Assembly: GCA_945865175.1 (NCBI GenBank)
Contig: CAMBDA010000011.1
Coordinates: forward strand, 1 to 64,000
DNA length: 64,000 nucleotides
From: an uncultured Prevotellaceae bacterium
GTDB lineage: Bacteria; Bacteroidota; Bacteroidia; Bacteroidales; Bacteroidaceae
Direction: 5' to 3'
Shown here one piece after another: positions 37,612-47,441 of this stretch. Both the position numbers and the translations under genes were made by a program. The notes beneath the pieces are model-generated. The model was not told the origin of the DNA and made no database searches. It saw nothing but the letters and a program-made list of their open reading frames with translations. How positions within the stretch are numbered: the stretch's first letter is position 1; every line of letters starts with the position of its first letter.

Positions 37612-37932
37612 ATGAACATAGAGAACACGAAATCACAGATGAGAAAAGGGATGCTGGAATACTGCATCCTACTGCTTGCCCACAAGCAGCCCACATACGC
37701 AAATGACATCATCAAACAATTCCAGGACGCTGACATGATTGTGGTAGAAGGGACACTCTACCCCCTGCTCAACCGTATGAAGAGAGACGGACTGCTCCAG
37801 TACGAATGGAAAGAGAGCACACAAGGGCCACCACGCAAATACTACGCACTCACCGAAGACGGCGAAGAGGCACTGAAGCAGCTCAACAGTATATGGGACA
37901 GCCTGAACCGGACGGTCGGCATTCTGAAATGA
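37612..37932 (+). CDS. PadR family transcriptional regulator
   Basis: The 106-residue winged-helix protein reads as a compact PadR/YwzG type: KGMLEYCILLLAHKQPTYANDII (helix 1-2), then VVEGTLYPLLNRMKRDGLL (recognition helix and wing start) and GPPRKYYALTEDGEEAL (wing and dimer helix). It probably represses its own operon, which contains the PspC gene 36 bp downstream. The inducer is unknown. The padR-pspC pair is recurrent in Bacteroidetes. Confidence 0.9.
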   Translation: MNIENTKSQMRKGMLEYCILLLAHKQPTYANDIIKQFQDADMIVVEGTLYPLLNRMKRDGLLQYEWKESTQGPPRKYYALTEDGEEALKQLNSIWDSLNRTVGILK

Positions 37933-37968
37933 CACAAGAACAATCATTCATCACAAATAAAGGGAATC

Positions 37969-39051
37969 ATGAAAAAGAACTTTTCAATCAATCTCTACGG
38001 AGAACTGTACGACATCGATGAGGACGCGTACGAGACACTGGACAAATATCTGAAGAGCATGAACCGCTACTTCAAGAAGAGAAAAGGAGAAGAAGAAGTG
38101 GCAGACGACATAGAGCACCGTGTGGCCGAACTGCTGTGGGAACGCAAAGAGCAAGGCCACAAGACCGTGGACATCGATGCCATACGGCATATCATCCAGC
38201 AGATAGGCAACCCCGAAGAAATAGACGGAGAAAGGGACAACAGTGCAGAGAGCTCGCTCGGAGAAAACTTCATGGACGCAGCCAAGGAAGCCGCCCAGAA
38301 AGCCGGACCTGCCGTGAACGGAGTGTACAACAAGGCAAAGGAGCACCTGCGCGGACGCAGGTTCTACCGCAACGCAACAGACAAGATACTGGGTGGCGTG
38401 TGTGGCGGACTGGCCAGCTATTGCGGTCATAGCGACCCGATATGGTGGCGACTGGGCTTTGTGGCAGTGACCTGCCTGTCGCAAGGGTTCTTTGTCATCC
38501 TGTACCTGATACTATGGATTGTGGCACCCGAGGCCAGCACACCCGAAGACCGGCTGAGCATGCAGGGAAAGGACATCAATCCGCAAACGCTGGGCGAACA
38601 GATCATCAACGAGACACACGACAACGACGCACCCTTCGTGCCCCGGCCGAACCACACGGGAAGAGGGTGTCTGCGCATGCTTGTCGTGGGAATGCTGTGC
38701 ATACTGCTGTTCCCGCTCATCATCCTGCTCACGCTGAGTATCCTATGGATGGTTGGCATGAGCGCGCTCGCCCTGGGATTCAGCACCATCCTGACCAGCG
38801 ACCCCATGGTGAACAGCACCATCAATTTCCTCACGACCAACGGAGGTTCTACATGGGTTATCGCCATCTGCCTGCTGATTGTATGTATCATACCTATCTA
38901 CACGATATTCAGGATAATCAGGGATGACGGGACAATGGGGATGGGACTCACCTTCACACTGTTGCTGCTGTGGATAGCCGCACTCACATGCGGGATTGTG
39001 ACAGGATTCCTTACAGTCACAAACTTTGCTTCCTGGAACGGGTGGCTGTAG
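37969..39051 (+). CDS. PspC-domain membrane protein
   Basis: The 360-residue protein starts with a soluble region (1-100, SINLYGELYDIDEDAYETL, common to Bacteroidetes PspC proteins). A PspC domain follows near 122-186 (RNATDKILGGVCGGLASYCG, then two hydrophobic stretches ending WIVAPEA). Further membrane helices lie at about 235-260, 285-310 and 320-350. PspC proteins sense envelope stress or work with an anti-sigma or transcription factor; here the partner is likely the PadR protein encoded upstream. Its 3' end overlaps the convergent phosphopantetheinyl transferase gene by 35 bp. Confidence 0.88.
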   Translation: MKKNFSINLYGELYDIDEDAYETLDKYLKSMNRYFKKRKGEEEVADDIEHRVAELLWERKEQGHKTVDIDAIRHIIQQIGNPEEIDGERDNSAESSLGENFMDAAKEAAQKAGPAVNGVYNKAKEHLRGRRFYRNATDKILGGVCGGLASYCGHSDPIWWRLGFVAVTCLSQGFFVILYLILWIVAPEASTPEDRLSMQGKDINPQTLGEQIINETHDNDAPFVPRPNHTGRGCLRMLVVGMLCILLFPLIILLTLSILWMVGMSALALGFSTILTSDPMVNSTINFLTTNGGSTWVIAICLLIVCIIPIYTIFRIIRDDGTMGMGLTFTLLLLWIAALTCGIVTGFLTVTNFASWNGWL

Positions 39052-39613
39052 TCACCACTATACCGGAACGGGAATCCACCACCGTATAGAGCGAAATATG
39101 GGACAGGCTGGCCGGAGAAAGCGACTCCTTGAGTCCACCGGCAATGCCTGTCCCCTTTAGTTTGAGCACAGCCTCCTTCTGCGTCCACAGGCGGATGAAG
39201 GCAAGGTCGGGCTGGGAATCCGAAAATATCGCCTGTTGCTCCTCCTCGTTCATGGTGTGGCGCACCAATGAAGGCCGCAACGGCCTGACACACTCAATAT
39301 CCAGTCCGCAAGGCACATCGGCAAGCAGGCAGCCTACCGCCCGGGCACAATGGCTGATACTGAAGAAAATATGCGGAAAACCGGCCAAGGAAGGCTTTCC
39401 ATGAAGGTCGTACTCAAAATCCGGAGGGGACAGAATGCCATATTCCTCACGCAAGCCACGGCAAAGTTCCAGATAGGACAGCACACACTCACGCTGTCCC
39501 TGCAAATGCCTGTAGCGCATGGCCTGCTGGCGCCGCCATAAAGGCAATTGCGGCAGCAGCTCATGGAGCTGTGCCGCATTGCAATTATGAAGTTCAGTGT
39601 TCAGATAAAGCAT
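39017..39613 (-). CDS. 4'-phosphopantetheinyl transferase
   Basis: The protein is 198 residues from the ATG at 39613. An extension of the frame to 39817 overlaps the SQR-like gene and lacks homology, so it was left out. Sfp-type signatures: FFSISHCARAVGCLLA, CGLDIECVRPLR (Mg-binding Asp/Glu) and IRLWTQKEAVLKLKG (WxxKEA). It transfers the phosphopantetheine arm of CoA to a carrier protein; the client is not encoded nearby. It starts 14 bp after the SQR-like stop and overlaps the end of the pspC gene. Confidence 0.88.
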   Translation of the reverse strand: MLYLNTELHNCNAAQLHELLPQLPLWRRQQAMRYRHLQGQRECVLSYLELCRGLREEYGILSPPDFEYDLHGKPSLAGFPHIFFSISHCARAVGCLLADVPCGLDIECVRPLRPSLVRHTMNEEEQQAIFSDSQPDLAFIRLWTQKEAVLKLKGTGIAGGLKESLSPASLSHISLYTVVDSRSGIVVTTATRSRKQSL

Positions 39614-39626
39614 TCCATGCAACGGA

Positions 39627-41009
39627 TTACATGTAGCCCGTGAGCATTCCGTGGAAGAACATGGGCTTGAGGAAATACTTCTTGAGCCACCATGCAGCCC
39701 GTTGCTCCTTCGACATGTCGAGGAGCGAGAAGGGGAAGGTAATATCGGCGTCCTTGTTGTAATCAAACTCGCACAGCAGCACGTGGCCATAATCGGTGAC
39801 AATGGGACAACAAGCATAGCCGTTGTATTTCTCGGTAGGCTCCTTTCCCTGCATCACACACAGCAGATTCTCCACTGCAATAGGCAGTTGCTTGCGTATG
39901 GCGGCAGATGTCTTGCTGGTGGGGATACCAGCCACATCACCCAAGCTCACCACATTGGGGAACGTTTTGTGGATGAGGGTCTCCTGATCCACCATCACCC
40001 AGCCATCGCGAGCCAGTTTGCCCTCGGTCCAGGAAAGTCCCGACTGCTTGACAAAATCAGGTGCAGACTGCGGCGGCACAAAGCTCAGGAAATCGTAGTC
40101 CTCCACCAGCGGGGTGACCACATCCTTCTCGACCTCCTGCTCTACACCGGCCTCATCCGTCTCCTTCACCAGCTGCTTCTCATGCTTCTCGAGGTACACT
40201 TTCCTGGCAGCCGTGTCGATGCCCGTCACACGATGGTTCACCTCAAGGCCAATGCCGCGCTCCTCATATATCTGCAGCAGGCGGGGCGTATAAAGCGGCA
40301 CGTCGTACAAGGCCTTCTCGGAACAATAATAGTCGAGCTGTACGGCCTCTCTCCTACCCTCTCTGCGGGCCAAGTCCTCGGTAAGCATACAAATCTTCTT
40401 GGGGGCACCGCCACACTTGTGCTTGGTCCAGGTGTCGGTATACACGCCACGGCCACCCTTCTTTACCAGCTCCTGTATGGCCGGCCATGTACGCTGTGCA
40501 CCCACAAAGTCATAGATGCAGTGTGCATTGCCTACGCCCAGTGTGTCCTGGCTGATGCCCTCCACCATGTTCCAGTTGAGCTGCAGGCCCGGAGTGAGCA
40601 CAAGGAAATCATATTCCACGGTCTCCCCGCCAGCCGTGCGCACCTGCTGCTTCACAGGGTCGAGCGCCACCACACTGTCCTTTATCCATTTGATGCCGTC
40701 AGGCAAACATTTGTTCATGGGTTTCCACACCTGGTCGGCCTCAAATACACCCGAAGCGATAAAGGTGAATCCAGGCTGGTAGTACTGACGGTCGGCCGGA
40801 TCGATGAGTGTGATGTCCGGATTGGAGATACGACGCATCAAGCGTGCGGCAAAACTGCATCCGGCAGCACCACCGCCCACAATCAGAATGCGTCCCTTCA
40901 CATCTATCATGTTGAGGTAGTGGCACGCTGTGCCTGCGGCTCCAAGCAGTACCGCTCCACCAAGACCGGCCTTCAGGAAACTACGTCTGTTCATTTTCAT
41001 TGTTTTCAT
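39627..41009 (-). CDS. Sulfide:quinone oxidoreductase-like flavoprotein, type II
   Basis: The protein is 460 residues from the ATG at 41009; the frame continues to a TTG at 41039 that lies 5 bp after a promoter box. It has a Tat-like leader (NRRSFLKAGLGG, 7-18), an FAD-binding loop (ILIVGGGAAGCSFA), CGGAPKKI with Cys199 and YACCPIVTDYG with Cys401. These match the two redox cysteines of mitochondrial-type SQR, and FPFSLLDMSKEQ and FHGMLTGYM also resemble that group. It would oxidise sulfide and pass electrons to quinone. A charged insert of about 25 residues sits near 275-300. Other FAD disulfide reductases remain possible. Confidence 0.82.
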   Translation of the reverse strand: MKTMKMNRRSFLKAGLGGAVLLGAAGTACHYLNMIDVKGRILIVGGGAAGCSFAARLMRRISNPDITLIDPADRQYYQPGFTFIASGVFEADQVWKPMNKCLPDGIKWIKDSVVALDPVKQQVRTAGGETVEYDFLVLTPGLQLNWNMVEGISQDTLGVGNAHCIYDFVGAQRTWPAIQELVKKGGRGVYTDTWTKHKCGGAPKKICMLTEDLARREGRREAVQLDYYCSEKALYDVPLYTPRLLQIYEERGIGLEVNHRVTGIDTAARKVYLEKHEKQLVKETDEAGVEQEVEKDVVTPLVEDYDFLSFVPPQSAPDFVKQSGLSWTEGKLARDGWVMVDQETLIHKTFPNVVSLGDVAGIPTSKTSAAIRKQLPIAVENLLCVMQGKEPTEKYNGYACCPIVTDYGHVLLCEFDYNKDADITFPFSLLDMSKEQRAAWWLKKYFLKPMFFHGMLTGYM

Positions 41010-41043
41010 ACGTTTTGTCACTTGATTTCTTAAGTTCAACGTA

Positions 41044-41051
41044 CAAAATTA
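41044..41051 (-). promoter_or_regulatory. -7 box (TAATTTTG) for the SQR-like gene
   Basis: The minus-strand TAATTTTG lies 34 bp before the chosen ATG at 41009 and only 4 bp before the alternative TTG at 41039, which speaks against the longer start. Confidence 0.6.
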
Positions 41052-41123
41052 CAACAATAATCTGGGAACAAGAAAACTTTTGGCACATAATTGCGTATGT
41101 TTGAGCGATATTCTGCATATTTA

Positions 41124-41155
41124 TTTGGGTACGCGAGTTTTATTTTGTAATTTTG
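41124..41155 (+). promoter_or_regulatory. Promoter of the leucine operon (TTTG ... TAATTTTG)
   Basis: TTTG (41124-41127) and TAATTTTG (41148-41155) are 20 nt apart. The leader to the leuA ATG (41195) is about 35 nt, too short for a leader-peptide attenuator, so regulation is probably by a protein or at another level. Confidence 0.7.
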
Positions 41156-41194
41156 CAGCCTAAAAAACAGTAAAAAGATAATCCAAACAAGAAT

Positions 41195-42697
41195 ATGAGC
41201 GATAAATTGTACATCTTTGACACCACATTGCGCGACGGCGAGCAAGTGCCCGGCTGCCAGCTGAACACGGTGGAGAAGATTCAGGTGGCCCGCCAGCTGG
41301 AAGCACTGGGGGTAGACGTGATTGAGGCCGGTTTTCCCATCAGCAGCCCCGGCGACTTCAATTCGGTAGTGGAAATCAGCAAGGCCGTCACATGGCCCAC
41401 CATCTGTGCGCTGACACGTGCGGTAGAGAAGGATATTGATGTGGCTGCCGATGCCCTGCAATATGCCAAGCATAAGCGCATCCACACGGGTATAGGCACG
41501 AGCGAAAGCCACATCAGGTACAAGTTTAACAGCACGCCCGAAGAAATCATAGAAAGGGCTGTGGCCGCCGTGAAATATGCCAAGCGTTATGTGGAGGATG
41601 TAGAATTCTACGCCGAAGATGCAGGCCGCACCGACAACGAGTATCTGGCCCGCGTTGTGGATGCCGTGGTCAAGGCCGGAGCCACCGTTGTGAACATCCC
41701 AGACACCACAGGCTTCCGCATCCCGATGGAATACGGTGAGAAAATCAAATACCTGATGGAGCATGTCGACGGGCTGAGCGCAGGAAAAGCCATCCTGTCC
41801 ACCCATTGCCACAACGACCTGGGCATGGCCACCGCCAACACCCTGGCAGGTGTCATCAACGGTGCACGCCAGGTGGAAGTCACCATCAACGGCATTGGCG
41901 AACGTGCCGGCAACACCTCACTCGAGGAGGTGGTAATGGCCCTGAAGACACATCCCTACCTGGGCATCGATACAGGCATCAACACCACCAAGATTTATCC
42001 CACCAGCCGCATGGTGAGCAGCCTGATGAACATGCCCGTACAGCCCAACAAGGCCATTGTGGGCCGCAATGCCTTTGCCCATTCATCCGGCATCCATCAG
42101 GACGGCGTGCTCAAGAATGCCAGCACATACGAAATCATGGATCCCAAGGATGTGGGCATCGATGACAATGCCATCGTGCTGACAGCCCGCAGCGGACGCG
42201 CAGCCCTCAAGCACCGGCTGAGCGTGAACGGCATCAATGTGGACGGAGAAAAGCTCGACAAGATTTATGAAGCCTTCCTGCGCCTGGCCGACCGCAAGAA
42301 GGAGGTGACCGATGACGACATCCTGGTACTGGCAGGAGCCGACCGCTCGGCCAGCCACAGCATCAAGCTCGACTACCTGCAGGTGACCACCGGCATGGGC
42401 GTGAAAAGCGTGGCCTGCATAGGGCTGGACATTGCCGGAGAGAAGTTTGAGGCCAGCGCCAGCGGAAACGGTCCTGTGGACGCCGCCATCAAGGCACTGA
42501 AAAACATCATCCGCAGAGAGATGACCCTCAAGGAATTTACCATCCAGGCCATATCAAAGGGTTCGGACGACACTGGCAAAGTGCACATGCAAGTGGAGTA
42601 TGACGGAAGCATCTACTACGGATTCGGTGCCAACACCGACATCGTCACCGCCAGCGTGGAAGCCTATATCGACTGTATCAACAAGTTCAAGAAATAA
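41195..42697 (+). CDS. leuA: 2-isopropylmalate synthase
   Basis: The 500-residue protein is a complete LeuA: a TIM-barrel start [34 protein letters not shown] (metal-binding His pair), [10 protein letters not shown] and a C-terminal LeuA dimer/regulatory domain ([14 protein letters not shown] ... [10 protein letters not shown]). It condenses 2-oxoisovalerate with acetyl-CoA, the first committed step to leucine, and is normally feedback-inhibited by leucine through the C-terminal domain. It is the first gene of a six-gene run. Confidence 0.95.
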   Translation: MSDKLYIFDTTLRDGEQVPGCQLNTVEKIQVARQLEALGVDVIEAGFPISSPGDFNSVVEISKAVTWPTICALTRAVEKDIDVAADALQYAKHKRIHTGIGTSESHIRYKFNSTPEEIIERAVAAVKYAKRYVEDVEFYAEDAGRTDNEYLARVVDAVVKAGATVVNIPDTTGFRIPMEYGEKIKYLMEHVDGLSAGKAILSTHCHNDLGMATANTLAGVINGARQVEVTINGIGERAGNTSLEEVVMALKTHPYLGIDTGINTTKIYPTSRMVSSLMNMPVQPNKAIVGRNAFAHSSGIHQDGVLKNASTYEIMDPKDVGIDDNAIVLTARSGRAALKHRLSVNGINVDGEKLDKIYEAFLRLADRKKEVTDDDILVLAGADRSASHSIKLDYLQVTTGMGVKSVACIGLDIAGEKFEASASGNGPVDAAIKALKNIIRREMTLKEFTIQAISKGSDDTGKVHMQVEYDGSIYYGFGANTDIVTASVEAYIDCINKFKK

Positions 42698-42763
42698 GCG
42701 CATCTACATTAATTAATATATATGTATTACATCCTTCACGGATATATAAGCTAAAGAAAAAAG

Positions 42764-44152
42764 ATGAATACACTTTTTGACAAAATATGGGACAAGCACG
42801 TGGTGTACAACGTACCCGACGGCCCCACACAATTGTACATCGACAGGCTCTACTGTCATGAGGTGACCACCCCGCAGGCTTTTGATGCCCTGCGCAGCAA
42901 AGGACTGAAAGTGTTCCGCCCGGCACAGGTATATGCCATGCCCGACCACAACACGCCCAGCGACCAGCAAGAGGTAATCAACGACCCCATTGGCCGCAAG
43001 CAGGTGGACACACTGGCCGCCAACTGCAAGGAATTCGGGATTACCCATTTTGCAATGGGGACAAAGGACAACGGCATCATCCATGTAGTGGGTCCCGAGA
43101 AAGGCCTGTCGCTGCCCGGGATGACCATCGTGTGCGGTGACTCCCACACATCCACCCACGGAGCCGTGGGTGCACTGGCCATGGGCATCGGCACCAGCGA
43201 GGTGGCCGAAGTGCTGGCCAGCCAGTGCATCCTGCAGGCCAAGCCCAAAAGCATGCGCATCAACATCGAAGGCACACTCCAGCCCGGCGTTACGGCCAAG
43301 GACATTGCCCTCTACATCATGGCCCAGATGACCACCAGCGGTGCCACAGGCTATGTGGTGGAATATGCAGGCAGCACCATCCGCAACCTTTCCATGGAAG
43401 GCCGCCTCACACTCTCCAACCTCAGCATCGAGATGGGCTCACGCGCTGGCATCATTGCACCCGACGAAACCACCTTTGCCTATCTGAAGGGGCGCGAGTA
43501 TGCACCTAAGGGTGAGGCATGGGACAAGGCAGTGGCCTACTGGAAAACCTTGCGTAGCGACGATAATGCCGTCTTTGACAAGGAGGTCACCTACCGTGCC
43601 GAAGACATTGCCCCCCGCATCACATACGGCACCAACCCAGGTGCAGGCATTGCCATCGATGAGTGTATCCCCACACTGGAAAGCCTGCCCGAAGAGGAGC
43701 GTCCCGGCTTTGAGGCCCAACTCCAGTACATGCAGTTCCAGCCCGGCCAGAAGCTGGAAGGCCATCCGGTAGACTACGTGTTCCTGGGAGCCTGCACCAA
43801 CGGCCGCATCGAAGACTTCCGCGCCTTTGCCAGTGTGGTGAAGGGACGCAAGAAAGCCGAAGGCATAGTGGCATGGCTGGTGCCCGGCAGTTGGCTGGTG
43901 CGCCAGCAGATTGTGGAGGAAGGCATCGACAAGATACTGGAAGAGGCCGGTTTTGAGCTGCGCCTGCCCAGCTGTTCGTCCTGTCTGGCCATGAACCCCG
44001 ACAAGGTGCCAGCCGGCAAACTTTCCATCTCCACCAGCAACCGCAACTTCGTGGGTCGCCAGGGTCCCGGTGCCCGTACTGTGCTGTGCTCTCCACTTGT
44101 AGCAGCCGCCAGTGCCGTCACAGGTGTCATCACCGACCCCAGAAAACTGTAG
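42764..44152 (+). CDS. leuC: 3-isopropylmalate dehydratase large subunit
   Basis: The 462-residue protein is an aconitase-type Leu[22 protein letters not shown] is intact apart from small changes, and the iron-sulfur cysteines are seen in [13 protein letters not shown] and [10 protein letters not shown]. It isomerises 2-isopropylmalate to 3-isopropylmalate together with LeuD, whose gene starts 25 bp downstream. The cluster is a [4Fe-4S] center. Confidence 0.95.
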   Translation: MNTLFDKIWDKHVVYNVPDGPTQLYIDRLYCHEVTTPQAFDALRSKGLKVFRPAQVYAMPDHNTPSDQQEVINDPIGRKQVDTLAANCKEFGITHFAMGTKDNGIIHVVGPEKGLSLPGMTIVCGDSHTSTHGAVGALAMGIGTSEVAEVLASQCILQAKPKSMRINIEGTLQPGVTAKDIALYIMAQMTTSGATGYVVEYAGSTIRNLSMEGRLTLSNLSIEMGSRAGIIAPDETTFAYLKGREYAPKGEAWDKAVAYWKTLRSDDNAVFDKEVTYRAEDIAPRITYGTNPGAGIAIDECIPTLESLPEEERPGFEAQLQYMQFQPGQKLEGHPVDYVFLGACTNGRIEDFRAFASVVKGRKKAEGIVAWLVPGSWLVRQQIVEEGIDKILEEAGFELRLPSCSSCLAMNPDKVPAGKLSISTSNRNFVGRQGPGARTVLCSPLVAAASAVTGVITDPRKL

Positions 44153-44177
44153 TAAATAAGATTACATCCCCATAACA

Positions 44178-44801
44178 ATGAAACAGAAATTCGACATCAT
44201 AAAGTCTACGTGCATACCCATTGACATAGACAACTGCAACACCGACCTCATCATTCCGGCTCGCTATCTGGCCTCCACCACACGCGACCCGCAATTCTTT
44301 GGCGATGCCTTCATGCACGACCTGCGCTTTGCAGCCGACGGCACCAAGGTGGCCGACTTTGTCATGAACCAGCCAGCCTTCTGCGAGGCACCTCATCCTG
44401 GAGTGCACGAGATTATCATTGGCGGACAGAACTGGGGTTCAGGTTCCAGCCGCGAACATGCAGCATGGGCCATTGCCGGATACGGCGTGAGGGCAGTCAT
44501 CTCCTCCAGCTTTGCCGACATCCATCGCAACAACCTGCTCAACTGTTTTGTGCTGCCAGTGGTGGTGAGCCGCAGTTTCCAGCAGGAACTGTTTGCATCC
44601 ATCGCCTCCGACCCCACCACACAAGTGGAGATAGACCTTCCCAACCAGACTGTGACCAACCTGGCTACCGGCAACAAAGAGCATTTCGAAATCAACGGCT
44701 ACAAGAAATACTGCCTGATGAATGCACTCGACGACATCGACTTCCTGCTCGACAACCAGGCAAAAATTGAAGAATGGGAAGCCCAGGCCCGCGAACAGTA
44801 A
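44178..44801 (+). CDS. leuD: 3-isopropylmalate dehydratase small subunit
   Basis: The 207-residue protein has the swivel-domain motifs NTDLIIPARYL, GGQNWGSGSSREHAAWAI and NLLNCFVLPVVV, all standard for LeuD. It completes the LeuCD enzyme. The product of the next gene is a LeuA paralogue, which starts 17 bp after this stop. Confidence 0.95.
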   Translation: MKQKFDIIKSTCIPIDIDNCNTDLIIPARYLASTTRDPQFFGDAFMHDLRFAADGTKVADFVMNQPAFCEAPHPGVHEIIIGGQNWGSGSSREHAAWAIAGYGVRAVISSSFADIHRNNLLNCFVLPVVVSRSFQQELFASIASDPTTQVEIDLPNQTVTNLATGNKEHFEINGYKKYCLMNALDDIDFLLDNQAKIEEWEAQAREQ

Positions 44802-44818
44802 TCCCCCCCAAGACACCG

Positions 44819-46348
44819 ATGGAAAGAAGGACGATAGAGATAATGGACACCACGCTGCGCGACGGCGAGCAGACAAGCGGAGTCAGCTTCATGCCCCATG
44901 AAAAGCTGATGATTGCCCGTGCCTTGCTCCAGAACCTCAACGTGGACCGTATCGAAGTGGCCAGCGCGAGAGTATCGGAAGGCGAGATGGAGGCCGTAAA
45001 GAGCATCACCCGATGGGCACAGCAGACAGGCCGGATAGACCGTGTGGAGGTGCTCGGCTTTGTGGACGGCCACACATCGGTCGACTGGATTACCGCTGCC
45101 GGCTGCAAGCACCTGAACCTGCTCTGCAAAGGAAGTCTCAAGCATTGCGAAGGCCAGCTGCACAAGACCCTTCCCCAACACATCAGCGACATCCTTCAGG
45201 TAATCGACTATGCCAAGTCCAAGGAGGTAGGCGTGAATGTGTATCTCGAGGACTGGAGCAACGGCATGAAGGATTCACCCCAATACGTGTTCGACCTTGT
45301 AGACGGACTGAAGGATGCCGGCATCGACCGGTTCATGCTGCCCGACACCCTGGGTGTGCTGAATCCGCTCGACCTGATTCGTTTTGTACGGCAGATGGTG
45401 AAGCGATTCCCCGGCCTGCGTTTCGACTTCCATGCCCACAACGACTACGACCTTGCCATCAGCAATGTGCTGGCTGCCGTGCTGGCTGGCTGTCAGGGCA
45501 TCCACACCAGTGTGAACGGACTGGGAGAACGGGCCGGCAATGCACCGCTGGCCAGCGTGCAGGCCATCCTGAAGGACCAGTTCCAGGCACAAACCCGCAT
45601 CGACGAGAGCCGTCTGAACGAGGTGTCGCGACTGGTGGAAAGCTACAGCGGCATAGCCATTCCGCCCAACCAGCCCATCACGGGCGACAGCGTGTTCACA
45701 CAGGTGGCAGGCGTACATGCCGACGGCGACAACAAAGCCGGGCTCTACCAGAACGACCTGCTTCCCGAGCGTTTCGGGCGCAAGCGCGAGTATGCGCTGG
45801 GCAAGAACAGCGGCAAGGCCAACATCCTCAAGAATCTGGAAGAACTGGGACTGGAACTGACACCCGAACAGACCAAGCGTGTGACAGAACGCATCATAGA
45901 ATTGGGCGACAAAAAGGAACTGGTCACTCAGGAAGACCTTCCCTTTATCGTGAGCGATGTGCTGAAACACGGCACCCCCGACGAGAACGTAAGGCTCATC
46001 TCATATGTGGTGACCACCGCCTACGGTCTGAAACCGCTGGCCAGCCTAAGGCTGGAGATCAACGGACAGACCTATGAGGAGAGTGCGCAGGGCGATGGAC
46101 AATTTGACGCCTTCGTGCGTGCCATCCGACACATCTACAAGAACAAACTGGGACGCCGCTTCCCCTGGCTCACCAATTATGTAGTGAGCATTCCCCCTGG
46201 CGGACGCACCGACGCCTTTGTGCAGACCGTGATTACATGGAACTGGGACAACAGGACCCTCCGAACCCGTGGCCTGGATGCCGACCAGACAGAGGCAGCC
46301 ATCAAAGCCACCATCAAGATGCTGAACCTCATCGAACAGGACTACTAA
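44819..46348 (+). CDS. LeuA-family synthase, second copy (isopropylmalate or citramalate)
   Basis: The protein is 509 residues from the ATG at 44819; a frame from 44774 would overlap leu[22 protein letters not shown] opens the barrel, [15 protein letters not shown] carries the metal histidines, [10 protein letters not shown] follows, and the C-terminal LeuA dimer domain is present. Within leu operons of Bacteroidales the second LeuA-like gene is common. It could be a second isopropylmalate synthase or (R)-citramalate synthase, which feeds isoleucine; sequence inspection alone does not decide. Confidence 0.85.
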   Translation: MERRTIEIMDTTLRDGEQTSGVSFMPHEKLMIARALLQNLNVDRIEVASARVSEGEMEAVKSITRWAQQTGRIDRVEVLGFVDGHTSVDWITAAGCKHLNLLCKGSLKHCEGQLHKTLPQHISDILQVIDYAKSKEVGVNVYLEDWSNGMKDSPQYVFDLVDGLKDAGIDRFMLPDTLGVLNPLDLIRFVRQMVKRFPGLRFDFHAHNDYDLAISNVLAAVLAGCQGIHTSVNGLGERAGNAPLASVQAILKDQFQAQTRIDESRLNEVSRLVESYSGIAIPPNQPITGDSVFTQVAGVHADGDNKAGLYQNDLLPERFGRKREYALGKNSGKANILKNLEELGLELTPEQTKRVTERIIELGDKKELVTQEDLPFIVSDVLKHGTPDENVRLISYVVTTAYGLKPLASLRLEINGQTYEESAQGDGQFDAFVRAIRHIYKNKLGRRFPWLTNYVVSIPPGGRTDAFVQTVITWNWDNRTLRTRGLDADQTEAAIKATIKMLNLIEQDY

Positions 46349-46379
46349 CTATCCGACAACAAAAAAAGACATAAAGATA

Positions 46380-47441
46380 ATGAAACTCAAGATTGCTGTA
46401 CTGGCCGGTGATGGCATCGGACCAGAAATCATGGAACAAGGTGTGGCCGTACTGAAGGCCACAGCAGAGAAATTCGGACACGAAACCACCTTCACCGAAG
46501 CATTGTGCGGCGCACATGCCATTGATGAAGTGGGCGACCCCTTCCCCGAAGAGACCTTCAAGATTTGTCAGGAAGCCGACGCCGTACTGTTTGCCAGCGT
46601 CGGAGACCCACGCTTCGACAACGACCCCACTGCCAAGGTGCGGCCTGAGCAGGGTCTGCTGGCTATGCGCAAGAAGCTGGGGCTGTTTGCCAACATCCGC
46701 CCCGTACAGACCTTCGACTGCCTGGTACACAAGTCACCCCTGAAGGACGAGCTGGTGAGCGGAGCCGATTTCATCTGTATCCGCGAGCTTACAGGCGGCA
46801 TGTACTTCGGCGAAAAGAAGGAAGGCACCGATGAAGCCTACGACACCAATTACTACACCCGTCCCGAAGTGGAACGCATCCTGCGCGTTGCCTACCAGTA
46901 TACCCAGCGTCGCCGCCGCCACCTGACCGTGGTGGACAAGGCCAACGTGCTGGCAAGCAGCCGTCTCTGGCGCAAGGTTGCCCAGGAGATGATGACAGAA
47001 TACCCCGACGTACAGACCGACTTCATGTACGTAGACAATGCAGCCATGCGCATGATTCAGGACCCCAAGTTCTTCGATGTGATGGTGACAGAGAACACCT
47101 TTGGTGACATTCTCACCGACGAAGGCTCCTGCATCACAGGCAGTATGGGTCTTCTGCCCAGTGCATCCACGGGCAGCAGCACACCCGTATTTGAACCCAT
47201 CCATGGAAGCTGGCCTCAGGGCAAAGGTCTGAACATTGCCAACCCGCTGGCTCAGATTCTGAGCGTAGCCATGCTGTTCGAGCATTTTGGGCTGGAGGCC
47301 GAAGGCGCGCTCATCCGGGAGGCCGTCAATGCCAGCCTGGACCAGAACATACGCACGCCGGAAATCCAGGTGGAAGGCGGTGCCCACTACGGCACACGCG
47401 AAGTAGGCACCTGGATTGTTGACTATATCCGTAACAAATGA
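46380..47441 (+). CDS. leuB: 3-isopropylmalate dehydrogenase
   Basis: The 353-residue NAD-dependent beta-decarboxylating dehydrogenase has [46 protein letters not shown], the metal-binding [11 protein letters not shown] and [16 protein letters not shown]. It oxidises 3-isopropylmalate to 2-oxoisocaproate, the last specific step before transamination. Its TGA overlaps the ATG of the porin gene (47438-47441). Confidence 0.95.
   Translation: MKLKIAVLAGDGIGPEIMEQGVAVLKATAEKFGHETTFTEALCGAHAIDEVGDPFPEETFKICQEADAVLFASVGDPRFDNDPTAKVRPEQGLLAMRKKLGLFANIRPVQTFDCLVHKSPLKDELVSGADFICIRELTGGMYFGEKKEGTDEAYDTNYYTRPEVERILRVAYQYTQRRRRHLTVVDKANVLASSRLWRKVAQEMMTEYPDVQTDFMYVDNAAMRMIQDPKFFDVMVTENTFGDILTDEGSCITGSMGLLPSASTGSSTPVFEPIHGSWPQGKGLNIANPLAQILSVAMLFEHFGLEAEGALIREAVNASLDQNIRTPEIQVEGGAHYGTREVGTWIVDYIRNK

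Noticed and set aside
39614-39817. Longer N-terminus for the phosphopantetheinyl transferase
   Set aside because: This extension lies inside the SQR-like gene and has no family match.
41156-41194. Leucine leader-peptide attenuator before leuA
   Set aside because: Only about 35 nt lie between the promoter and the start codon and no leucine-rich short frame or hairpin pair is present.
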